This document shows, in pieces, positions 51,181-57,727 of a stretch of 57,727 bases of DNA. The DNA comes from Bacteroidales bacterium UBA4621 (GTDB taxonomy: Bacteria; Bacteroidota; Bacteroidia; Bacteroidales; Paludibacteraceae). The notes under the pieces are model-generated. The model did not search any database and was not told the DNA's origin. It worked only from the letters and a program-made list of their open reading frames with translations. Both the position numbers and the translations under genes were made by a program. Location of the stretch: assembly GCA_002387325.1 (NCBI GenBank), contig DGIN01000005.1:1-57727 (forward strand). The letters run 5' to 3'. Numbering within the stretch: position 1 is the stretch's first letter; the number at the start of each line of letters is the position of its first letter.

Positions 51181-52970
51181 TCATATCAGATGGTTTTACA
51201 CCACCTCTGTACGGAGTGCGGATGACCCAACTTTGTAAGTATCTCAATCAAGATGGTTGGGACATCACACTTGTTACAGAGCAGATTACAGGGGATAATT
51301 ACATCGTACCACATTGCCGTTTCTTGGCAATGCCTTATTATTCTCAATCACCTTTTTTACATAAAATCCAGTGGCTTTCAGATAAATTATTTAGCAGAAA
51401 AGAACATTGCCTGTATCGCTTTGCCAAACAAAACATACGGTTAGAAGAATTTACACTGATTTTATGCAGCACATTCAACTTATTTCCACTCCTCACAGCA
51501 TCCAAATTAGCCCGAGAAGCAGGAATTCCTCTTATTGCTGATCTGCGAGACATCACGGAACAATGGAATGCTGACAGTTATTTGGCTTCAAACATACATT
51601 TGCCTCATAAACTAAAAAGTTGGTTGGTCAACACTTACGAACACGAATGCATCCGCCAACGCAATACTATTTTGCACACTGCCGATGCAATTACCACTAT
51701 ATCTCCTTGGCATCAATGGTTCCTGCAATCTATCAACCCCAATACACACCTTATATATAACGGATTTGACCCGGAAATATATACCACATCATCTGTCAGA
51801 ACATCACAATGTATCATTAGTTATATCGGGCGCCTGTACGATTTCCACTCCCGCAATCCGCAATTGTTCTTGGAAGCCGTCAAAGAATTGCACAGAGAGA
51901 GACAAATCAATTCTTCATTTCTGCATATAGAATTTCATATAGAACCCGATATGGTCATCGCTTTGCAAGAACGGGTTGATCAACTCGGCTTGCAAGACTA
52001 TTTTCATATTAGCAGTTATATCCGGCGTAAAGACGCATTGTCCTTATTACAGCACTCCGCCATCAGTCTGCTGTTTGTCGCCGCCCAGTCCCCCAATGCC
52101 CCGCAAGGAGTAATGACCACAAAGTTTTTTGAGGCGCTCGGGTGCGAAAAGCCGATATTGTGCGTGCCGTCCGACGAGGGGTGTCTGGCACAGACTATCT
52201 ATGAGACGAATGCGGGTATTGCCACATCGGATATAGGGGAAATCAAGGCATTTATCTTGGATAAATACCACGAATGGCAACAAAACGGCTATACACACCA
52301 ACCCGTTACAAATAAAGAACAATTCTCCCGCCGACGCCAAGCAGAGCAGTTCGAGCAACTTTTTTTGTCGCTTACAGAAGGACATCAACGCCCTTTGCTG
52401 ACAGACATATGTTGGACGCTATACCGCTCTAATACTACCTTCGATTTTTTAGACAGCATCATTGCTGCACCACGGTACAGACGTATGCGGTGCTTCTTTA
52501 CCACTCGTTTCGGGAAATACGTCAATCTCTTGCTACTCAAAGTATTCCGCATTGATTTGCAACGCACATTGGCTTTGCGCTATACCCGCCATTGGGATAA
52601 AGACACCCTATTAGATAAAGCACGTACGTTCTGCAGTACCTATCTGGAACCGCGGAAAAATGAAGAAGTATTCCGCATTCTACAAGGGCGACAGATTATA
52701 TTAGCCTCGGGGACAATGGATGCGATTGCCCAAGCCGTAGCCGAACAACTCCAGCCCACCGCTGTTCACTCATCACATTTACTGAAACACCACCTGCTTG
52801 ACATGTACTGCGATTTTGATATTATCACAGATAATACCGCCGACCTGCCACTCATCCGCAAAGCGCATCACGCTTACATTGTGGTGTATGACGACCTGCC
52901 CCGTTGGAAAAAACTGACAAAAGACCTGCAAAACACGGAATTTATCTATGCAGACGGAACCAAATATTAG
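51162..52970 (+). CDS. GT4-like glycosyltransferase fused to a HAD-like domain
   Basis: 602 residues. Residues 1-405 look like a GT-B glycosyltransferase: KRILIISDGFTPPLYGVRMT, DAITTISPWHQWFLQ, then SYIGRLYDFHSRNPQLFLEA and APQGVMTTKFFEALGCEKPIL, the donor-binding region of GT4 enzymes. Residues about 410-602 form a HAD-like domain: DICWTLYRSNT (nucleophile Asp415, with Cys where the second Asp usually is), ILASGT (Ser516) and TDNTADLPLI (Asp557, Asp561). The latter resembles HAD phosphatases that accompany UbiA prenyltransferases, and the next gene is UbiA-like with a 23-base overlap. The first half of the gene is AT-rich (20 of 60 G+C in line 51361), suggesting transfer. Confidence 0.8.
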   Translation: MPKRILIISDGFTPPLYGVRMTQLCKYLNQDGWDITLVTEQITGDNYIVPHCRFLAMPYYSQSPFLHKIQWLSDKLFSRKEHCLYRFAKQNIRLEEFTLILCSTFNLFPLLTASKLAREAGIPLIADLRDITEQWNADSYLASNIHLPHKLKSWLVNTYEHECIRQRNTILHTADAITTISPWHQWFLQSINPNTHLIYNGFDPEIYTTSSVRTSQCIISYIGRLYDFHSRNPQLFLEAVKELHRERQINSSFLHIEFHIEPDMVIALQERVDQLGLQDYFHISSYIRRKDALSLLQHSAISLLFVAAQSPNAPQGVMTTKFFEALGCEKPILCVPSDEGCLAQTIYETNAGIATSDIGEIKAFILDKYHEWQQNGYTHQPVTNKEQFSRRRQAEQFEQLFLSLTEGHQRPLLTDICWTLYRSNTTFDFLDSIIAAPRYRRMRCFFTTRFGKYVNLLLLKVFRIDLQRTLALRYTRHWDKDTLLDKARTFCSTYLEPRKNEEVFRILQGRQIILASGTMDAIAQAVAEQLQPTAVHSSHLLKHHLLDMYCDFDIITDNTADLPLIRKAHHAYIVVYDDLPRWKKLTKDLQNTEFIYADGTKY

Positions 52971-53811
52971 ACCACGATTTGCGAGCGAGCATATACCGCA
53001 ACGGGTATTTTATATACCTTTTGCCTACTATTATCGTGTACGTTTAGGAACACCTGCCAAACTGCTATCATGGGGACTGATTTACTTGTTCCCGACTGCA
53101 TTTTATGCTTGTTTGGCAGCGGGCGAAGTGTCTCTTGCCATCCTGTACAACTATATATTATTGCTGTTGGCGGTTTTTACTCTGTATGAAACCGGCTATA
53201 TCTACAACGATACATTTGCCACACGTAAAGAAACGAATCCTTCCATACGTCTGTATCCGGATAATCTGCAATACTTCTACGCCCACTATAGAACTATTAT
53301 TGCAGTACGTATACTATTGGTTATCTGCGTATTGGTTATTCTGTTGTGTCTCCACCCTACTCTTCTGTGGCTGCTTACCTGCGTTAGTGTATTGCTTATC
53401 GCACCCATATTCTACACCTACAACCGGATACGCAACCGTTACAACGTATTTCTCTATCCGCTGTTGGTTTTCTCGCGCTATATTCCTTTCATAATCCCGT
53501 ACTTGAATAGCAACAACATCGGTTATGTCGGTTGGCTGTTTCTCTCTTTCCCATTACTCAATGCCATAGAGCGTTTCTCTATACCGCGCTACCGATACCC
53601 CCTGATACGCTGTCTGATTCCGAGCGAGGAAGCCAAATCCCTGTTCCGAGTAGGATATTATGCGTTGGTAAACCTGATTGCCACACCGATTCTAATTGTT
53701 TCACACTCCTCGCTTTTTCCATTGATACCCATATACATACTTGGCATATATCGCCTTTTACTCTATATACTTACCCGCTTCTACACACCTAAAAATTACC
53801 TGAAAGGATGA
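52948..53811 (+). CDS. UbiA-like integral membrane protein (possible polyprenyl-phosphate transferase)
   Basis: 287 residues with about seven to eight hydrophobic helices. The loop YETGYIYNDTFATRKETNPS (residues 80-99) sits where UbiA prenyltransferases carry NDxxDxxxD; Asn87-Asp88 are kept but the next Asp is Ala91 and the last is Glu95. A second loop (YTYNRIRNRYNVFLYP) is in the place of the second Asp motif and lacks it. The adjacent HAD-like domain supports a UbiA-type role, as in the pathway to polyprenyl-phosphate sugars, where a UbiA enzyme transfers a phosphosugar and a phosphatase trims it. This is inference. It overlaps both neighbours by 23 and four bases. Confidence 0.55.
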   Translation: MQTEPNIRPRFASEHIPQRVFYIPFAYYYRVRLGTPAKLLSWGLIYLFPTAFYACLAAGEVSLAILYNYILLLLAVFTLYETGYIYNDTFATRKETNPSIRLYPDNLQYFYAHYRTIIAVRILLVICVLVILLCLHPTLLWLLTCVSVLLIAPIFYTYNRIRNRYNVFLYPLLVFSRYIPFIIPYLNSNNIGYVGWLFLSFPLLNAIERFSIPRYRYPLIRCLIPSEEAKSLFRVGYYALVNLIATPILIVSHSSLFPLIPIYILGIYRLLLYILTRFYTPKNYLKG

Positions 53812-55505
53812 AAGATCTATCCAAAGACAAGCAACTCGGTATCTGTATTTTGCTGTGGTTGATACTACTGATACCCAATATCTTTGCGCTGTTTACCGCA
53901 GAGGACTTGCACGTATCTTTTATCAAGACTGCAGGTTATATAGCAGTGCTTCTTGCATGCTTGTTTCTACCCGCTTTTATTTTCAAAGCCCGCACTTATT
54001 TTATTTTAGAGGGAGTATTATGCCTATTCTGTGCACCGATTGAACTTGCCAGCCTACATTTGAACCACCGCCCGACATCGGATCTGTTTCTGCAATCGGT
54101 CTTTGCCACCAACCCGCAGGAAGCAGCCGAAGTGGTTACATCCGTATGGTGGCTGTGCATCATAGTGATTGCAATATGGATAGCCTATTTCGTATTGGCA
54201 AGCCGTTTGGACAACCGGTATATATTTCCCCGACTGGTAAACTACTGCGGGTTAGGCGGAATAATAGTACTATTAGTTGCTTTATATGGCGCAATGTGGC
54301 TACATATCAAACATGTTGCAGAAGAGTTACCAACAAAGGAAATATGCGCCCGTGCATGGGAATCCACCATAGTCAAATGGGACAAGATCTATCCGTACAA
54401 TATCTATCGCGGGTGCGGGTATCTCCTGAAAGAAAAGCATAAAGCACAAAAGATGCAGGAGAAAATAGAACATTTCTCATTTGGTATTCCCCAAAAAGAT
54501 TCGATAGAAAACGAGTTGTATATTCTGTTTATAGGCGAGTCCTCGAGGTATGACCACTGGGGAATCAACGGGTATGAACGCAATACATCGCCAAGGCTTT
54601 CTTCACAACCCAATCTGGTTTCCTATTCCTCTGTTTATTCGCAAGCCAACCTGACTATGCACTCGGTGCCGCTGCTGCTTACCCGTGCCACGGCGGCGAC
54701 CGCCGATATTCAGAACAAAGAGAAAGGGCTGACCGATGCGTTTGCCGAGGCGGGCTATTCCACGGCTTTCATCACACGCAACGAGACCACCAATTTTATC
54801 AACCGCACGATGGAGGATTGCGACTATCATTACGCTTTTTCGCAACTGTTGGATATTGATTTTGCCAACGATTGCGACAGTTACGATATGGATATACTGA
54901 CCAAAGTACGCGAAGCCCGCACCGATACAGGACAGATGATGATTCTTCACTCTTTGGGCAGCCACTATAAATACAGTCTCCGCTATCCCGTCAACGAGAA
55001 TGTGTTTACCCCGTCTTTCGGGCGTACCGACAGTTATCGGCTGATGAACGAAGCGCACAAACCGCTCATTATCAATGCTTATGACAATACGATTCACTAT
55101 ACCGACAAAGTACTCGGGGAGTTGATCAACTATGTGGATTCACTGCAGATACCTGCTGTGGTACTCTATATTTCAGACCACGGTGAGAGTTTTTGGGACG
55201 ATGAACACAAGTTCTCCATGCACGGCTCATATATTCCAGTTGAAGCCGAATACCATGTGCCGTTCTTTGTCTGGTACTCCGTATCCTATGCACAACAGCA
55301 CCCCGACAAGGTGCAACAAATATCTGTCAATCGGGATGTTCCCATTACCTCACAGGTAGTATTTCATTCTCTATTGGATATGGCAGATATTCCGATTGCA
55401 GACAGCACATACAGCATCTGCTCTACGTATCTGCAATCCCAAGATACTATTAGCGTCATCTCCGGCGGCGGGCAACTGACCGATTTTGTTATTTCCGAAC
55501 AATAG
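53808..55505 (+). CDS. EptA-like phosphoethanolamine transferase (sulfatase superfamily)
   Basis: 565-residue membrane enzyme. About five helices fill residues 1-180, followed by a periplasmic alkaline-phosphatase-fold domain. ILFIGESSRYDHWGINGYERN is the metal-binding start. SQANLTMHSVPLLLTRA carries the probable nucleophile Thr near residue 283, in the position of the EptA Thr, and YISDHGESFWDDEHKFSMHG (about 455-475) completes the metal site. Such enzymes move phosphoethanolamine from phosphatidylethanolamine to lipid A, core sugars or other glycans. In this operon a glycan or glycolipid target is likely. The start overlaps the UbiA-like gene by four bases. Confidence 0.85.
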   Translation: MKDLSKDKQLGICILLWLILLIPNIFALFTAEDLHVSFIKTAGYIAVLLACLFLPAFIFKARTYFILEGVLCLFCAPIELASLHLNHRPTSDLFLQSVFATNPQEAAEVVTSVWWLCIIVIAIWIAYFVLASRLDNRYIFPRLVNYCGLGGIIVLLVALYGAMWLHIKHVAEELPTKEICARAWESTIVKWDKIYPYNIYRGCGYLLKEKHKAQKMQEKIEHFSFGIPQKDSIENELYILFIGESSRYDHWGINGYERNTSPRLSSQPNLVSYSSVYSQANLTMHSVPLLLTRATAATADIQNKEKGLTDAFAEAGYSTAFITRNETTNFINRTMEDCDYHYAFSQLLDIDFANDCDSYDMDILTKVREARTDTGQMMILHSLGSHYKYSLRYPVNENVFTPSFGRTDSYRLMNEAHKPLIINAYDNTIHYTDKVLGELINYVDSLQIPAVVLYISDHGESFWDDEHKFSMHGSYIPVEAEYHVPFFVWYSVSYAQQHPDKVQQISVNRDVPITSQVVFHSLLDMADIPIADSTYSICSTYLQSQDTISVISGGGQLTDFVISEQ

Positions 55506-55542
55506 TAATCAACTACACAAAACACTAATCAACCAATATGAT

Positions 55543-57654
55543 ATGAATAAGTTATACTCTCTATTTATCCTGCTGTTTACAGGGAGTTTGCATATTTTTG
55601 CCACAACCTATTATGCCTCGCCAACCGGTTCAGGGAATGGCAAAACCTACGGCACACCTTGCCCGTTGAACAAAGGGATTAGCAGTCTCGCACAAGGAGG
55701 AGACACGCTGTATCTGCTCGGCGGACAATACGACTTGGACAAGACCTCTATCAGCAACAAAAACGGCACAATGGGGAAATACATTGTTATCTCGGGCTAT
55801 CCCGGTGAGAAAGCCATTTTAGACTTCCGCAGTACGGCTTACGGTACACGCGGACTACAGATAGCCGAGACCTGTACTTATCTTCATATCAAAGATTTGA
55901 CACTTCGCTATTCGGGCAAGAACAACCTCTACAACGAGGGCAGCAACTGTCTTTTTGAAAACCTTGATATTTACGGTTCCGCCGATACGGGCTGCCAAAT
56001 GAAGAAAGGCGGAAATAACATTATTAAAAACGTGGATTCACACGATAACTTCGACTACCAGTTGGACAAGTCAGGGAACCTGACCCAGTGCGATTTCGGT
56101 GGTAATGCAGACGGTTTTGCCGACAAGCAATTTACCGGCAACGGCAATCACTATATAGGTTGCCGCAGTTGGAACAACTCGGATGACGGTTGGGACTTTT
56201 TCCAACGTGCTTCCAATTCCGAGACCATCATAGAGGGGTGTATATGTTACAAGAACGGTCCCGCCTGGTATGATATGCGCAACCACCCGCGTTACGAGAC
56301 CGACAAGGCGTGGTTTGACCAGTTCAAGAACGGCAAAACCGTCACAGATGCGGACGGCAACAAAGTGGCAGTTACATTAGAAAAATATCCCAATATGGGG
56401 AACGGCAACGGGTTCAAATTAGGCGGGGGCAGCACCCGACACGATGTGCTGGTTCACCATTGTCTGTCAGTAGCCAATACCGTGAAGGGTTATGACCAGA
56501 ACAGCGATGCGGGGGCGGTACGGCTGTACAACAACACAGCATATCTCAATAATTCCGACTATAGTTTCTACAATGCCAACGGTTGCACCTTGGATATTCA
56601 GAACTGCATCAGTTTTCAATCGAAAAGCAAGAATACGTTTGACAGCAAGATTGTAGAAGTGAGCAATAATAACTCGTGGTCAGCGGGTTTCTCGGTGTCG
56701 GCATCGGATTTCCTTTCCCTTGACACCACGCAGATTACCGCTCCCCGCAAAGCGGACGGCAGTCTAAGCGAAGGCACCCTATTCCGTTTGGCGAAGGGGT
56801 CTGCCCTTGTTGATGCGGGAGTGGATGTGGGGTTGGATTATATGGGCGATGCACCCGATATAGGTTGCTATGAGACCGATGGTGCAAAGCCCCAACCGGA
56901 GCAAGGTCGCCAGGTGGCGTATATCACCACTCCCGGCAGTGCGGAAGACGCTTCCATTCTCAGCCTCCTGCGGCAAAACGATTCGATTGCCGTAAAGATT
57001 GTGAATGCAGCCTCTTCAAGCACGGATTTTTCCAAATATGAATTACTGATTATCAGTCCAAAACCGAGCAGCAGTGCGAAAGCATTTACCGCACTCAAGG
57101 GGTACGACAAGCCGATGCTGGTACTCAAGCCGTTCTTGTTCAAGAGCGGGGTATGGGACTGGGGTACTGCGGCAAATACACAAGATTTGTCGGTTGTAGT
57201 GAGCGATACGACACACGCATTGTTCCGCGGTATCACTTTTGACGACACACAGACTATCCAACTATTTGAGACTTGCACGACCAATGCCGTGACGGCTATC
57301 AGCAGTTGGACAGGCAGTCCGTCAGGGATAGTTTCATTAGGTGTACCCATTTCTCAATCCGACTACACGACTATTGCCGATATGCCTGCGGGGACGGTTC
57401 TTAACGGCACAACACTCACGCAACGCATAGTGATGCTCGGTATATCGGAATACAGCACCGCCAACCTTACGGACACTGGTCTGCAAATCATTGACAATGC
57501 AGTCCGTTATCTATTAGGTATTCCCCACTCCGATGATACAACCGACCTTGTCAATTCCGCAATTGTTCCGCAAGCAAAGAAAATACTGACCCCGCACGGT
57601 ATAGTCATTGTGCGCGAAGAAAAACGCTACACGGTTTTGGGAATTTGTATGTAG
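55543..57654 (+). CDS. secreted PL9-like pectate lyase with C-terminal glutamine-amidotransferase-like domain
   Basis: 703 residues. The start at ATG 55543 gives signal peptide MNKLYSLFILLFTGSLHIFA. Residues about 21-440 are a right-handed beta-helix of polysaccharide lyase family 9 type: GGNADGFADKQFTGNGNHYIG has the calcium site, SWNNSDDGWDFFQ follows, and GNGFKLGGGSTRHD holds the likely catalytic Lys. Residues about 445-655 resemble a class I glutamine-amidotransferase/ThuA-like fold (VAYITTPGSAEDASILSLLR, YELLIISPKPSSS). The last 25 residues (KILTPHGIVIVREEKRYTVLG) resemble a short tail common on secreted Bacteroidales proteins, from memory. It follows the EptA-like gene by 37 bases. Confidence 0.82.
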   Translation: MNKLYSLFILLFTGSLHIFATTYYASPTGSGNGKTYGTPCPLNKGISSLAQGGDTLYLLGGQYDLDKTSISNKNGTMGKYIVISGYPGEKAILDFRSTAYGTRGLQIAETCTYLHIKDLTLRYSGKNNLYNEGSNCLFENLDIYGSADTGCQMKKGGNNIIKNVDSHDNFDYQLDKSGNLTQCDFGGNADGFADKQFTGNGNHYIGCRSWNNSDDGWDFFQRASNSETIIEGCICYKNGPAWYDMRNHPRYETDKAWFDQFKNGKTVTDADGNKVAVTLEKYPNMGNGNGFKLGGGSTRHDVLVHHCLSVANTVKGYDQNSDAGAVRLYNNTAYLNNSDYSFYNANGCTLDIQNCISFQSKSKNTFDSKIVEVSNNNSWSAGFSVSASDFLSLDTTQITAPRKADGSLSEGTLFRLAKGSALVDAGVDVGLDYMGDAPDIGCYETDGAKPQPEQGRQVAYITTPGSAEDASILSLLRQNDSIAVKIVNAASSSTDFSKYELLIISPKPSSSAKAFTALKGYDKPMLVLKPFLFKSGVWDWGTAANTQDLSVVVSDTTHALFRGITFDDTQTIQLFETCTTNAVTAISSWTGSPSGIVSLGVPISQSDYTTIADMPAGTVLNGTTLTQRIVMLGISEYSTANLTDTGLQIIDNAVRYLLGIPHSDDTTDLVNSAIVPQAKKILTPHGIVIVREEKRYTVLGICM

Positions 57655-57657
57655 AAT

Positions 57658-57695
57658 ATGCACTATATGCAGTTTTGTTTCTGCATATAGTGCAT
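57658..57695. other. perfect inverted repeat after the PL9-like gene
   Basis: A 15-bp stem (57658-57672 and 57681-57695) with loop TTTTGTTT. It is followed by A rather than T on the plus strand, so it is not a classic terminator for the upstream gene, though it could still cap its mRNA. Confidence 0.6.
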
Positions 57696-57727
57696 AAAAA
57701 AAACGGCTTATCCTATCGAAAAAAGCC
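57696..57727 (-). terminator. possible terminator of a converging gene outside the window
   Basis: On the minus strand, GGCTT (57727-57723) pairs with AAGCC (about 57709-57705) and is followed by G and eight T (57703-57696). Confidence 0.5.

Noticed and set aside
57658..57695. Terminator of the PL9-like gene
   Set aside because: The stem is perfect but is followed by A rather than T on the plus strand, so only a generic inverted repeat is reported.

Overview
The window looks like chromosomal DNA of a member of the Bacteroidota, most likely the order Bacteroidales. Supporting signs are eight promoters of the Bacteroidota type (TTG core near -33, 19-20 nt spacer, TAnnTTTG near -7), a TonB receptor/DUF5689 lipoprotein pair, an OmpA protein with thrombospondin type 3 repeats, DUF1573 and DUF6089 proteins, and an HU protein fused to LysM. 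I saw no rRNA, tRNA, insertion sequence, integrase or CRISPR array. Most of the window is housekeeping DNA with tightly packed, often overlapping operons.

Layout. 1-5829 (minus): an envelope operon running DUF6089 barrel protein, uppS, bamA, two OmpH/Skp chaperones, a 38-residue ORF and the first codons of a probable transporter. 6318-7790 (plus): dgt with its own promoter. 7829-9009 (minus): queuosine precursor transporter and an MBL-fold hydrolase. 9134-15244 (minus): a probable lipoprotein, an OmpA-like protein, YebC and rsmG, with two promoters ahead of the lipoprotein. 15267-16171 (minus): patatin. 16529-24280 (plus): spoT, a DUF1573 protein, meaB, dnaB, asnS. 24301-26755 is AT-rich: an AAA ATPase plus TOPRIM-like gene pair (a possible defence module) and the 5' end of a TonB receptor whose remainder has ordinary base composition. 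29759-32065: DUF5689 lipoprotein, CvpA, folK. 32066-32612: a gene-poor stretch full of repeats. 32613-36706 (minus): two small proteins, a NUDIX enzyme, a MATE transporter and an MFS sugar transporter. 36733-48614 (plus): recQ, rimO, HU, HU-LysM, uvrA, a membrane sugar dehydratase and an ABC-F protein. 48905-57654 (plus): an envelope-glycan operon of five overlapping genes (deacetylase-like, wecB, glycosyltransferase-HAD fusion, UbiA-like membrane protein, EptA-like transferase) followed by a secreted pectate-lyase-like protein.

The most interesting items are: (i) the glycosyltransferase-HAD / UbiA-like / EptA-like cassette, which may make and decorate a polyprenyl-linked or lipid-linked glycan; (ii) the imported ATPase-TOPRIM pair, with a sharp composition break inside the next gene; (iii) a TonB receptor whose periplasmic N-terminus looks like an endolysin SH3-type module; (iv) a membrane protein carrying cytoplasmic HU and periplasmic LysM, a possible nucleoid-to-wall tether; and (v) at least thirteen intergenic tandem arrays with different unit sequences but the same 11-nt period, plus a second class with a 7-nt period. 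One 11-nt array supplies the stop codon of folK and one 7-nt array supplies the TTG start codon of rimO.

All functions come from reading motifs by eye. No database search or computation was possible, so domain names given from memory are marked as such.
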